NCBI GenBank assembly: GCA_963744005.1
Contig: CAVURU010000003.1
Location: 186,001-250,000, forward strand
Length of the DNA stretch: 64,000 bases
DNA from: Palsa-504 sp963744005
Lineage (GTDB): Bacteria; Actinomycetota; Actinomycetes; Streptosporangiales; Streptosporangiaceae
Direction: 5' to 3'
In this document: piece by piece, positions 37,938 to 46,959 of the stretch
Layout of the letters: each line of letters starts with the position of its first letter
Numbering within the stretch: the stretch's first letter is position 1
Position numbers and translations under genes: made by a program
Notes under the pieces: generated by a model
The model's database searches: none
What the model was told of the DNA's origin: nothing
What the model saw: the letters and a program-made list of their open reading frames with translations, nothing else

Positions 37938-39590
37938 GTGGGGCTGCGCAGCGCGCTGGTGAAACCGGTCAGGTGGCTATGGTCGGTCCGCGGGGTCATG
38001 CTGGCCTGCGGCGCGGTGCTGGTCCTCAGCTTCCCCGCCGTCAACTTCGCGTACCTGGCCTGGTTCGGTCTCGTGCCCGGGCTGATCCTCATCGCTCGCT
38101 CGCCGACCGCCCGCGAGGGCGGCATCCGCGCCTGGTGGCTGGGCACCGGGTACCTGATCGCCGCCCTGTACTGGATGGCGCCGGAGATCGGCCCGGCCGT
38201 GCTGCTGATCGCGGCGGCGGCCGGCGCGCTGTGGATTCCCTTCGGGGTGGCCGCGCAGAAACTGCTGCACCCCCCGCTGAGCTGGCCGCGCGCACTGGCC
38301 GCGCTGATCGTGGTGCCGAGCTGCTGGCTGCTCACCGAGTGGCTGCGCTCCTGGCAGGCGCTGGGCGGCCCGTGGGCCGTGTTCGGCGCCAGCCAGTGGC
38401 AGCATCCCGCCGTGCTCGCCCTGGCCTCGGTGGGCGGGGTCTGGCTGATCACCTTCGCGCTGGTCCTGGCCAACGTGGCCATCGTGCTGGCCCTGGCCTG
38501 CCTGCCTCAGCTCGGCGCGACCGTGCTGCCCGGCAGCCCGGGCCGGCCGGGGCTGGCCGTGCTGGGCGCGGTCGCCGTGCTGGCCAGCGCGGGCGCCGGC
38601 CCGCTGGCCTTCGCGCTCACCCCGGCCGCTCCCGCCGCTCCCGCCGCCCGCGACGCCACCGTCGCCATGGTCCAGCCCGGCCCCATCGCCGACCCCGGCC
38701 AGAGCGCGGACGCCTCCGAGACGCTGACCGCGCAGCTGAGCCAGGGCGGCACCCTGCGCGGCGTGCGGCCCGACCTCATCGTGTGGGGCGAGAGCAGCAT
38801 CGCCGTCGACCTCACCCTGCCGTCGGCCGCCGCCACCCTGCGCCAGATCGAGGCGCAGTCCGCGGCGGACGGCGCCGACATCCTGGTCAGCCAGGACGCC
38901 ACCGTGCCGGGTAAAGGCCACGAGAAGTGGTCGGTGCTGGTCGGGCCGCCGGGCATCAAGGGCATCTACGTCAAGACCCGGCTGGTGCCGTTCGGTGAGT
39001 ACATCCCGTTCCGGCAGCAGCTCGGCTGGCTGACCAAGATCAGCAAGGCGGCGTCGTCGAACATGTTCCCCGGCACCGGCGCGCACCTGATGTACGCCGA
39101 CAGCCAGCAGGGCCCGCTGCCCATCGGCGTGCTGGTGTGCTTCGAGTCCGCGTTCCCCGACATGTCCCGGGTCGACACCGACCTGGGCGCCCAGCTCATC
39201 GTGTACCAGTCATCCACCTCGACCTTCCAGGGCACCTGGGGGCCTGACCAGCACGCCTCACTCGGCGCGGTACGCGCGGCCGAGACCGGGCGGCCGGTGG
39301 TCCAGGCCGCCCTGACCGGTGACACGGTGGCCTACGACGCCCGAGGCCGGCTGCTGGCCTGGATGAGCCAGTCCCAGCACGGGGTGGTGACCGTCCGGCT
39401 GGGCCTGCCCGCGGTCTCGGCCCGGACCATCTACGACCGGCTCGGCGACTACGTCCCGTGGGCCGCGGTCGCCGTCGTGGTCGTCGCCGCGCTGGTCATG
39501 CTGGCGAATTCTCGCGGGCTTCCTGGCCGTAAAACTGGTGCTGGCCGCGGTCATGAGGCAGAATACAGAGAGCAGTCCGTGCCACGGTGA
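37938..39590 (+). CDS. lnt: Apolipoprotein N-acyltransferase
   Basis: Lnt adds the third acyl chain to the N-terminal cysteine of lipoproteins. The 550-residue protein has about six to eight N-terminal membrane helices and a nitrilase-like domain (about 245-500) with the catalytic triad in IVWGESSI (Glu, about 285), VKTRLVPFGEYIPF (Lys, about 345) and GVLVCFESAFPDM (Cys, about 401). AGGAGG directly abuts GTG 37938, an unusually short spacing, so the true start could be slightly later. Confidence 0.93.
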   Translation: MGLRSALVKPVRWLWSVRGVMLACGAVLVLSFPAVNFAYLAWFGLVPGLILIARSPTAREGGIRAWWLGTGYLIAALYWMAPEIGPAVLLIAAAAGALWIPFGVAAQKLLHPPLSWPRALAALIVVPSCWLLTEWLRSWQALGGPWAVFGASQWQHPAVLALASVGGVWLITFALVLANVAIVLALACLPQLGATVLPGSPGRPGLAVLGAVAVLASAGAGPLAFALTPAAPAAPAARDATVAMVQPGPIADPGQSADASETLTAQLSQGGTLRGVRPDLIVWGESSIAVDLTLPSAAATLRQIEAQSAADGADILVSQDATVPGKGHEKWSVLVGPPGIKGIYVKTRLVPFGEYIPFRQQLGWLTKISKAASSNMFPGTGAHLMYADSQQGPLPIGVLVCFESAFPDMSRVDTDLGAQLIVYQSSTSTFQGTWGPDQHASLGAVRAAETGRPVVQAALTGDTVAYDARGRLLAWMSQSQHGVVTVRLGLPAVSARTIYDRLGDYVPWAAVAVVVVAALVMLANSRGLPGRKTGAGRGHEAEYREQSVPR

Positions 39591-39631
39591 CGAGGACGCT
39601 GGGGAAGGCGAATCTCGTCTGAGGAGGCACG

Positions 39632-40126
39632 GTGCCAGCACATGGTGTTTTGTACGTACATTCCGCGCCCCCGGCGCTCTGCTCGCATATCGAGTGGGCA
39701 GTGGCAGGAATCGTGGGTGCGACTGTCAGCATGCCCTGGGTCGGTCAGCCGGCCTCCCCGGGGGCGATGCGAGCCGAGCTCGCCTGGCACGCGCGGCCAG
39801 GCACGGCCGGATCGATCGCGTCGGAGCTGGCCGGATGGAACCGGCTCAGGTTCGAGGTGACCGAGGACAGCTCGCCCGGCTGTGACGCCGTGCGCTACTG
39901 CCACACGCCCGACCTCGGCACGTTCACCGCGGTCACCGCGGCCAACGGCGACATCATGGTGCCGGAGAACCGGCTCCGCGCGGCCATGACCCTGGCCCTC
40001 AAGGCGGGCGTGTCGTCGCTGGAGGACGAGCTGGGCCGGCTGCTCGGCACGGCGTGGGACAACGAGCTCGAGCCGTTCCGGCGCGCCGCCGACGGCGCGC
40101 CGGTCCGCTGGCTCAACGCCATCTGA
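39632..40126 (+). CDS. DUF3145 family protein
   Basis: The 164-residue protein matches the DUF3145 pattern: GVLYVHSAPPALCSHIEWA, MRAELAWHARPGTAGSIAS, LRFEVTEDSSPGCDAVRYCHTPDLG and WDNELEPFRRA. The function is unknown. GTG 39632 follows GAGGAGG at 39621-39627 with five-base spacing. It is 41 bp after lnt on the same strand and convergent with guaB1. Confidence 0.88.
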   Translation: MPAHGVLYVHSAPPALCSHIEWAVAGIVGATVSMPWVGQPASPGAMRAELAWHARPGTAGSIASELAGWNRLRFEVTEDSSPGCDAVRYCHTPDLGTFTAVTAANGDIMVPENRLRAAMTLALKAGVSSLEDELGRLLGTAWDNELEPFRRAADGAPVRWLNAI

Positions 40127-40145
40127 TCCGGGGCTGCTCCCGTCC

Positions 40146-41582
40146 TTACCAGCTGGTGGGGACGGGCATGCCCTCGCTGTAGCCCGACGCGCTCTGGATC
40201 CCGACCACGGCGCGGTCGGCGAACTCGGCCAGGCTGCGGGCGCCCGCGTAGGTGCACGAGGAGCGCAGCCCGGCCACGATCATGTCGATCAGGTCCTCGA
40301 CGCCGGGGCGGGCCGGGTCCAGGTACATCCGGGCCGAGGAGATGCCCTCCTCGAACAGCTCCTTGCGGGCCCGGTCGAAAGCGGAGTCGCTGGCCGAGCG
40401 CTGCCGCACCGCCCGCGCCGAGGCCATCCCGAAGCTCTCCTTGTACAGCCGCCCGTCCGGCGACCGGAACGCGTCGCCGGGGGACTCGTAGGTCCCGGCG
40501 AACCACGACCCGATCATGACGTTGGAGGCCCCGGCGGCCATGGCCAGGGCCACGTCCCGGGGGTGCCGGACCCCGCCGTCGGCCCAGACGAACGCGCCCA
40601 GCCGCCGCGCCTCGGCCGCGCACTCCAGGACCGCGGTGAACTGCGGGCGCCCCACCCCCGTCATCATCCGGGTGGTGCACATCGCGCCCGGCCCCACCCC
40701 GACCTTCACGATGTCCGCCCCGGCGGCGACCAGGTCGGCCACCCCGGCCGCGGTGACCACGTTGCCCGCCACCACCGGCACCGCCGGAGCCTGCTCGCGG
40801 ACCGCCTTCAGCGCGTAGATCATCTTGTCCTGATGGCCGTGCGCGGTGTCGACCACCAGCACGTCGGCGCCCGCGTCCAGCAGCAGCTTGGCCTTGGCCG
40901 CCACGTCGCCGTTGACCCCGAGGGCGGCGCCCACCCGCAGCTTCCCGGCGGCGTCGGCGGCGGGGGAGTACAGCGTGGCGCGCAGCGCCCCGGTCCGGGT
41001 CATGATGCCCAGGCAGCGCCCGGCCGCGTCGACCACCGGCGCCAGCCGGTGCCGGCCCTCATAGAACAGGGCGAAGGCCTGCTCGGGCGGCGTCCCCGCC
41101 GGGAGGGTGAACGGATCAGCCGACATCACGTGGCCGAGCTGGGTGAACCGGTCCACCCCCAGGCAGTCGGCCTCGGTGACCACGCCCACCGGCCGCTCGT
41201 CCTCGACGACTATCACCGCGTTGTGGGCCCGCTTGGGCAGCAGGCTCAGCGCGTCGCCGGCCGTGTCGGACGGCCCGAGGGTCAGCGCGGTCTCCACCAC
41301 CAGGTCCCGGGACTTCACCCAGGAGATCACCTCGGCCACCACGTCCGCCGGGATGTCCTGCGGGATGATGGCCAGGCCGCCGCGGCGGGCGATGGTCTCC
41401 GCCATCCGCCGCCCGGAGACCGCCGTCATGTTGGCCGTCACCAGGGGGATGGTGGCGCCGGTGCCGTCGGCCGTGGTCAGGTCGACGTCCAGCCGGGAGC
41501 CCACCCCCGACCGGCTCGGCACCATGAAGACGTCGCTGTAGGTCAGGTCATGCTCGGGAGTCGTCCCGTTCAGAAATCGCAC
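40146..41582 (-). CDS. guaB1: GuaB1: IMP dehydrogenase-like GMP reductase with CBS domains
   Basis: GuaB1 is the actinobacterial IMPDH-like enzyme shown in mycobacteria to act as GMP reductase, returning GMP to IMP. The 478-residue protein has the barrel with two inserted CBS domains (about 95-205) and the catalytic cysteine loop GVGPGAMCTTRMMTGVG (Cys302), with the flap and K+-site region after it. The ends MRFLNGTTPEHDLTYSDVFMVP and PVPTSW match GuaB1 rather than GuaB2. It is divergent from folP2. Confidence 0.92.
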   Translation of the reverse strand: MRFLNGTTPEHDLTYSDVFMVPSRSGVGSRLDVDLTTADGTGATIPLVTANMTAVSGRRMAETIARRGGLAIIPQDIPADVVAEVISWVKSRDLVVETALTLGPSDTAGDALSLLPKRAHNAVIVVEDERPVGVVTEADCLGVDRFTQLGHVMSADPFTLPAGTPPEQAFALFYEGRHRLAPVVDAAGRCLGIMTRTGALRATLYSPAADAAGKLRVGAALGVNGDVAAKAKLLLDAGADVLVVDTAHGHQDKMIYALKAVREQAPAVPVVAGNVVTAAGVADLVAAGADIVKVGVGPGAMCTTRMMTGVGRPQFTAVLECAAEARRLGAFVWADGGVRHPRDVALAMAAGASNVMIGSWFAGTYESPGDAFRSPDGRLYKESFGMASARAVRQRSASDSAFDRARKELFEEGISSARMYLDPARPGVEDLIDMIVAGLRSSCTYAGARSLAEFADRAVVGIQSASGYSEGMPVPTSW

Positions 41583-41629
41583 GTCCTTGATTCTCCCCGC
41601 ATCGGGCCGGTGCTATAGCCTCCGTCGGT

Positions 41630-42484
41630 GTGGGATACCCCCGCCCGGCGCAAGCCGCGCTGACCCTGCAGCTGGGCACCCGGGCGTGGCCGCCGGGATC
41701 GTTCGGCATCATGGCCGTGATCAACCGGACGCCCGACTCGTTCTACGACCGCGGCAGCACCCGAGAGTTCGGCGCCGCGCTCGAGGCGGCCAGCCGGGCC
41801 GTGGCCGACGGGGCCGACATCCTCGACATCGGCGGAGTGCGGGCCGGCCCCGGCGACGAGGTCAGCCCGGCGGCCGAGATCGACCGGGTCGCGGGCCTGG
41901 TCGCCGCCGTCCGCGACCGACATCCCGACGTCGTGATCAGCGTGGACACCTGGCGCGCCGAGGTCGGCGAGGTCGTCGCCCAGGCCGGCGCGGACCTGCT
42001 CAACGACGCCTGGGGCGGGGCCGACCCGGCGCTGGCCGAGGTGGCCGCCCGGCACGGGACCGGGCTGGTCTGCTCGCACGCCGGCGGGCTGCCGCCCCGC
42101 ACCCGGCCGCACCGGCCCGCCTACGGCGACGTCATGGGCGAGCTGACCGGCTACGTCACCGGCTACGCCGGACGCGCCGTCGCGGCCGGCGTCCGGCCGG
42201 GCGGCATCCTGGTCGATCCCGCCCACGACTTCGGTAAGAACACCTGGCAGTCGCTCGAGATCACCCGGCGGCTGGACGAGCTGGCCGGCACCGGCTGGCC
42301 GGTCCTGGTCGCGGTGGCGGACAAGGACTTCATCGGCGAGGCCCTCGGCCTGCCGGTCGACCAGCGGGCCGAGGGGACGATCGCCACCCTGGCCGTCTGC
42401 GCATGGCTGGGCGCCCGCGTCTTCCGCGTGCACAACGTCGCCGCCGCCCGCGAGGCCCTCGCTGCCGTCGCGCGGCTCTCCTGA
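41630..42484 (+). CDS. folP2: Dihydropteroate synthase homologue (FolP2 type)
   Basis: The 284-residue protein has the pterin-binding fold with IMAVINRTPDSFYD, GADILDIGGVRAGPGDEV, VISVDTWRAEV, LNDAWGGADP, VDPAHDFGKN, VADKDFIGE and FRVHNV. The STRPG loop of true DHPS, which binds p-aminobenzoate, is replaced by VRAGPG, as in M. tuberculosis FolP2, and FolP2 proteins are reported not to replace FolP1. The start is GTG 41630. TATAGC at 41614-41619 lies close before it, so a very short leader is possible. Confidence 0.87.
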   Translation: MGYPRPAQAALTLQLGTRAWPPGSFGIMAVINRTPDSFYDRGSTREFGAALEAASRAVADGADILDIGGVRAGPGDEVSPAAEIDRVAGLVAAVRDRHPDVVISVDTWRAEVGEVVAQAGADLLNDAWGGADPALAEVAARHGTGLVCSHAGGLPPRTRPHRPAYGDVMGELTGYVTGYAGRAVAAGVRPGGILVDPAHDFGKNTWQSLEITRRLDELAGTGWPVLVAVADKDFIGEALGLPVDQRAEGTIATLAVCAWLGARVFRVHNVAAAREALAAVARLS

Positions 42485-42524
42485 CCACCAGGGCCGCCCG
42501 GCTTATTTTGATACCATTCGAACC

Positions 42525-43103
42525 GTGACGCACACCCGCATCGGCGTCCTGAGCGACACCCACCTGGGCCATCCGGAGGAGCTCTGGGACGAGGTGGGCA
42601 CCGCCTTCGCCGGCGCCGACCTGATCTTGCACTCCGGTGACATCGTCCACCCCTCGATCCTGGACCGCTGCGAGGAATGGGCACCGGTACTGGCCGCGCT
42701 CGGCAACAACGACGCGGCCTGCGCCCAGGACCCGCGGGTCCAGCCCATGCAGCTGCTGGACATCGAGGGCTTCCGGATCGCCATGGTGCACGACATGTGG
42801 CCCGAGGACGACCCGATCGACGTCCTGGTCGAGAGCTTCCTGCACGGCGAGCGCGCCGACGTCTTCATCGCGGGCGACTCCCACTTCGAGCGGATGGACT
42901 TCCGCGAGGGCGTGCTGCAGGTCAACTCGGGCAGCGCCGTGCTGCCGCACCAGTTCTCCCCGCGGCTGGGCACGGTAGCCGTGCTGGACCTGGAACCCGG
43001 CCTGCTGCAGGCCCGGATCGTCCGGGTCGGCCAGACGCCCGGCCTGAAGAACCCGGGCGCCGAGTTCACCTTCGACGGCACGTCAGTGCGCCGGACCGGC
43101 TGA
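42525..43103 (+). CDS. YfcE/MJ0936-type metallophosphoesterase
   Basis: The 192-residue protein has the metal-binding motifs of this small phosphodiesterase family: GVLSDTHLG, ILHSGDIV, ALGNNDA, MVHDMW, and GDSHFER, where most members have GHTH, then VNSGS. It hydrolyses phosphodiesters in vitro in related proteins; the natural substrate is unknown. The start is GTG 42525, just after folP2 on the same strand. Confidence 0.9.
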   Translation: MTHTRIGVLSDTHLGHPEELWDEVGTAFAGADLILHSGDIVHPSILDRCEEWAPVLAALGNNDAACAQDPRVQPMQLLDIEGFRIAMVHDMWPEDDPIDVLVESFLHGERADVFIAGDSHFERMDFREGVLQVNSGSAVLPHQFSPRLGTVAVLDLEPGLLQARIVRVGQTPGLKNPGAEFTFDGTSVRRTG

Positions 43104-43162
43104 CCGGCCCGTGCTGATCGGCCAGCAACGCGGCGGCCGCGCTCGCTGATAGCGTTCGAGCG

Positions 43163-44317
43163 GTGAGCGGACCGGCCGTGCTGAGCCAGCGCGCGCTCAA
43201 CCGTGCCCTGCTCAGCCGGCAGATGCTGCTTGACCGGCCCGAGCAGCCTGCCGCCCCGGACCGCCGCCGGGCCGCCGTCATCAGCGCCGTCGAGCACCTG
43301 GTCGGGCTGCAGGCCCAGGCGCCGTTCCCGCCCTACTACGGGCTGTGGTCCCGGCTCGGCGGTTTCCGGCCCGGCGACCTGGCCCCGCTGCTCACCGACC
43401 GCAGCGTGGTCCGCATCGGGCTGATGCGCGGGACCATTCACCTGGTGTCGGCCCGGGACGGCCTGCCCCTGCGCCGCCTGCTCCAGCCGGTTCTCGACCG
43501 CGGCCTGCGCGGCAACTACGGCAAGCAGCTGGACGGCGTCGACCTGGCCGCCGTGGCCATGGCCGGGCGGGAGCTGGTGGAAGCCCGGCCGCTGACGTTC
43601 AGCGAGCTCGGCAACGCGCTGGCCGGGCGGTGGCCTGATCACCCGCCCGCCGCGCTGGCCCAGGCGGTCCGGGCTCTGGTCCCACTCGTCCAGGTGCCGC
43701 CGCGGGCCGTCTGGGGCCAGTCAGGGCCGTCGCGGCACACCTCCGCCGAGCACTGGCTGGGCCGCGGCGCCGTCCCCGCCCCGGGAACCGGCACCGGCGA
43801 GACCGCGCTGACCCTGGACGGGCTGGTGCAGCGCTACCTCGGCGCGTTCGGCCCGGCGTCGGTACGCGACGTGGCCGCCTGGTCCGGCCTGACCGGCCTG
43901 CGCCCCGTGCTGGACGGCCTGCGGCCGTCTCTGGTCACCTTCCGGGACGAGCAGGGGACCGAGCTGTTCGACCTGCCGTCCGCGCCGCGGCCTGACGGCG
44001 ACCAGCCCGCGCCGGTCCGGCTCACCGCTGAGTTCGACAACCTCCTGCTGTCCCACGCCGACCGCTCGCGCCTGGTCAGTCCCGCGGATCTCAAGCGCTT
44101 CTACACCGTCAACGGCATCTTCCCCGGCGCCGTCCTGATCGACGGGTTCGTGGCCGGCCTGTGGCGGCTGGCCCGGGCCAGGAACGCCGCCGCCTTGACC
44201 GTCGAGCTGTTCGCCTCCGGCGGCCCGCGGGAGGAGATCGCCGAGGAGGCCGAGCGGATGCTCCAGGCGTTCGCGCCGGAGGCCTCCCAGGAACTCCGCT
44301 TCGCCCATACCGGCTGA
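43163..44317 (+). CDS. Winged-helix protein of the AlkZ/YcaQ DNA glycosylase family
   Basis: The 384-residue protein matches the HTH_42 family (PF06224), whose members AlkZ and YcaQ remove DNA crosslinks and alkylated bases. Tandem winged helices fill most of it. A QxQ sequence, Gln50-Ala-Gln52 in HLVGLQAQAP, resembles the catalytic motif of AlkZ. Other parts are RGTIHLVSARD and LRFAHTG at the end. The start is GTG 43163. A glycosylase role is inference from the family. Confidence 0.8.
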   Translation: MSGPAVLSQRALNRALLSRQMLLDRPEQPAAPDRRRAAVISAVEHLVGLQAQAPFPPYYGLWSRLGGFRPGDLAPLLTDRSVVRIGLMRGTIHLVSARDGLPLRRLLQPVLDRGLRGNYGKQLDGVDLAAVAMAGRELVEARPLTFSELGNALAGRWPDHPPAALAQAVRALVPLVQVPPRAVWGQSGPSRHTSAEHWLGRGAVPAPGTGTGETALTLDGLVQRYLGAFGPASVRDVAAWSGLTGLRPVLDGLRPSLVTFRDEQGTELFDLPSAPRPDGDQPAPVRLTAEFDNLLLSHADRSRLVSPADLKRFYTVNGIFPGAVLIDGFVAGLWRLARARNAAALTVELFASGGPREEIAEEAERMLQAFAPEASQELRFAHTG

Positions 44318-44432
44318 CTTTCCGCTGGTAGCGGCGATCCTGCCGGCCGGTTGAGTAAACCCGGAGAACTGCTTGAGAACTCGGTCCCGGGGTTTGCGCA
44401 GGCCCGGCGGGCCTTATATCGTCGTAGGCACT

Positions 44433-45584
44433 GTGCTGTCCTCCCGCCTGCGCCGAGTCGCCGTGGCCGCCCTGGCCGCGGCCGCGGCGTGCGCCGGCGT
44501 GGCCGGGCCCGCGGGCCCGGCGCAAGCCGCCCCGGCCGGTGGTTCCCCGTCCTCGCACGTGTCCTCCGCGCTGGCGCCGGGCGCGACGGCGAGCACCGGG
44601 ACGTCGGCCCCGGCTACGGGCGCCGCCCGGCAGCAGCTCGTGCCGGACCTCATCGCGGCCGTGCCGGGCGGCATCACCGCCGCGCAGCTGACCCGGATCA
44701 AGAAGCTGGGCGGGGTGGCCGCCGTGCTGTCCGTCGACGGCGGCAAGGTCATGATCAACGGGCACAGCGCCGACGTGCTGGGCGTCTCGCCACAGGATTT
44801 CCGGCCCTGGACGCCGCTGGCCACGGCGGCCTCGGCCGCGGTCTGGTCGCGCCTGGCCCAGGGCCAGCTCATCAGCACCCCCGCCGCGGCCAGCGCGCTC
44901 GGGCTGACGGCGGGCCAGCCCGCCGCCGTCTCCGCCGCGGTCCGCGAGCAGCTGCCGTCCGGCGGCCCGGCCGCGCTGAGCGTGCCCGGCGCCGACGCGA
45001 TCGTGAACCTGACCCGGTCCGCGCAGCTCGGGCTGGCCAGGAACTTCGCCGTGCTGATCAACGCGCCGAAGGCCGACCTCAAGACTCTCATCGGCCAGGT
45101 CCAGTCGGTTACCGGGAAGGGCAGCCAGGTGGTGAACCTGGTGGCCTTCTCCCTGGTCACCGAGGGTCGCAATCCGGTGGAGGCCAACGCGCCGGCCGGC
45201 GCGCCCGCGAACTGGATCGAGCTGTTCAAGGCGTCGGCGGCCAAGTACTGCCCGGGGCTGCCCTGGACGGTGCTGGCCGCGATCGGTCAGATCGAGAGCG
45301 GCGACGGGGCCAACGACGGCCCGTCAAGCGCGGGTGCCGAAGGCCCCATGCAGTTCATCCCGTCCACCTGGGCCGAGTGGGGCATTGACGGCTTCGGCCC
45401 GGCGGGCCCGCCGGACATCATGAACCCGCTGGACGCCGTGCCGTCGGCCGCGCGCCTGCTCTGCGCCTCCGGCGGCGGGAACAGCGCCACGCTACGCGGC
45501 GCGATCTTCGCCTACAACCACGCCGACTGGTACGTCGACGAGGTGCTGGCCCTGGCCAGCGAGTACGCCAGCAACGATTCCTAG
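44433..45584 (+). CDS. Secreted lytic transglycosylase-domain protein
   Basis: The protein has an N-terminal signal peptide (RLRRVAVAALAAAAACAGVAGPAG, then AQAAPA), a long Ala/Gly-rich middle, and a C-terminal soluble lytic transglycosylase domain (about 290-383) with the catalytic glutamate in AIGQIESGDG and then GPMQFIPSTWAEWG and AIFAYNHADWYV. It cuts peptidoglycan outside the cell. I chose GTG 44433, which follows a TATATC box at 44415 and gives a clean signal peptide; TTG 44373 with GGAG before it is an alternative. It is convergent with the MFS gene. Confidence 0.85.
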   Translation: MLSSRLRRVAVAALAAAAACAGVAGPAGPAQAAPAGGSPSSHVSSALAPGATASTGTSAPATGAARQQLVPDLIAAVPGGITAAQLTRIKKLGGVAAVLSVDGGKVMINGHSADVLGVSPQDFRPWTPLATAASAAVWSRLAQGQLISTPAAASALGLTAGQPAAVSAAVREQLPSGGPAALSVPGADAIVNLTRSAQLGLARNFAVLINAPKADLKTLIGQVQSVTGKGSQVVNLVAFSLVTEGRNPVEANAPAGAPANWIELFKASAAKYCPGLPWTVLAAIGQIESGDGANDGPSSAGAEGPMQFIPSTWAEWGIDGFGPAGPPDIMNPLDAVPSAARLLCASGGGNSATLRGAIFAYNHADWYVDEVLALASEYASNDS

Positions 45585-46882
45585 CAGGCCTGTTCAGGGG
45601 GGCCAGGGGGCCCAGGGGGGCGCAGCCGCCGCAGGCCGGCCAGGCAGGTCAGCACGCACGCCGCCCCGCACGCGGCGGCGAACACGTAGCCCGTCCGCGG
45701 GCCGTGCGCGTCGATGATGAAGCCGACCACGGCCGCGCCCGCCGCGACACCCACCGAGATGCCGCTGCTCAGCCAGGACATGGCCTCGGTCCGCCGCCCC
45801 GGCCGGGCCTGCGCCTCCATCAGGCTGAAGCCGGCGATCAGGGTGGGCGCGATGGCCAGCCCGGACAGGTAGATCACCACGGTCAGCGTGACCAGGTTGG
45901 GCTGGGCCCAGAACGTGGCCACCCCGGCCGCGGTCAGCGTCAGGGTCAGCGCCAGCCTCTTCTCGGCCGCCCCGTGCCACTGCCGGGCGCCGTACCACAG
46001 GCCGCCCGTGGCACTGCCCAGGGCGTAGGCCCCCAGGATGAACCCGGCCAGCGGCTTGTGCCCGAAATGCTGGGCGAGGGACACCGTGCTCAGGTCGATC
46101 GACACGAACATCGCGCCCAGCAGGAGCCACATCGGGACCAGCACCACCAGCCCGGGCGCCGCCGCCTCCCAGCGGTGCCCGGGCTCCCGGCGGCCCGGGC
46201 GGCCCGGACCGGCCGGAGCCCCCTGGTCCCGCTCAGCCCGCACCACGGGCGGCTCGGTCCGGCGCTCGGCGGCCAGCCACAGCGTCCCGGCCAGGCACAG
46301 CACTGCCGCGACGGCCACGCCGGCCGCGGGGAAGACCTCGGTGGCCAGCAGCGTGACCGCGGCGGGTCCCAGCACGAAGCAGACCTCGTCGGCCACCGAC
46401 TCGAAGGAGAACGCGGTGTGCAGCCGCGTCGAGCCCTCCAGCAGGGCGCTCCAGCGGGCCCGGACCATGGTGCCCAGGGACGGCATGGCCGCGCCCGCGA
46501 TCGCCCCGGGCGCGAAGTACGCCCAGGCGGGCAGGCCCGCCTGCACCGTCGCGATCAGGGCCGCGGTCGCCACCGTGAACAGGCCCACCTGCGGCAGCAG
46601 CACGCGCCGCTGGCCGCGGGCGTCCACCAGCCGCGCGATCTGCGGGGCGGCCAGCGCGTACCCGACCGAGCCCGCCGCCGACACCGCTCCGGCCACCCCG
46701 TAGGTGCCGGTGACCGCGGAGATGAGCAGCACGGTGCCGAGCCCGAACATGGCCATCGGCATCCGCCCGATGAGGCCGGCCACCGAGAAGCGCCACGCGC
46801 CGGGGGTCAGGAAGATCTCCGCGTACGGCCGCAGCGGGCGCGGCAGCCTGCGTTCCCCGGCCGCTGCGCCCACGGTCCTCAC
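45581..46882 (-). CDS. MFS transporter
   Basis: The protein of about 433 residues has twelve predicted helices, with ARLVDARGQRRVLLPQ (the family loop between helices 2 and 3) and EAQARPGRRTEAMSWLSSG. It resembles drug or sugar exporters, but the substrate cannot be told. A charged hydrophilic loop (AERRTEPPVVRAERDQ...) separates the halves. The end overlaps the lytic transglycosylase stop by four bases. I chose GTG 46882 over an upstream codon at 46933 because the latter extension is not conserved-looking. Confidence 0.8.
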   Translation of the reverse strand: MRTVGAAAGERRLPRPLRPYAEIFLTPGAWRFSVAGLIGRMPMAMFGLGTVLLISAVTGTYGVAGAVSAAGSVGYALAAPQIARLVDARGQRRVLLPQVGLFTVATAALIATVQAGLPAWAYFAPGAIAGAAMPSLGTMVRARWSALLEGSTRLHTAFSFESVADEVCFVLGPAAVTLLATEVFPAAGVAVAAVLCLAGTLWLAAERRTEPPVVRAERDQGAPAGPGRPGRREPGHRWEAAAPGLVVLVPMWLLLGAMFVSIDLSTVSLAQHFGHKPLAGFILGAYALGSATGGLWYGARQWHGAAEKRLALTLTLTAAGVATFWAQPNLVTLTVVIYLSGLAIAPTLIAGFSLMEAQARPGRRTEAMSWLSSGISVGVAAGAAVVGFIIDAHGPRTGYVFAAACGAACVLTCLAGLRRLRPPGPPGPPEQAC

Positions 46883-46959
46883 CCTACCGAAGCACCCCCC
46901 GGCGGTTTCCTGACCTGGCCGGGGCCGGAGCAACCCGGCTGCCCTGGTTTGATGGAGGT

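Noticed and set aside
36284..38482. Open frame of 732 codons on the - strand
   Set aside because: It covers three clear genes (FAD subunit, HAD phosphatase, lnt) in the other direction and has no own ribosome site or motif.
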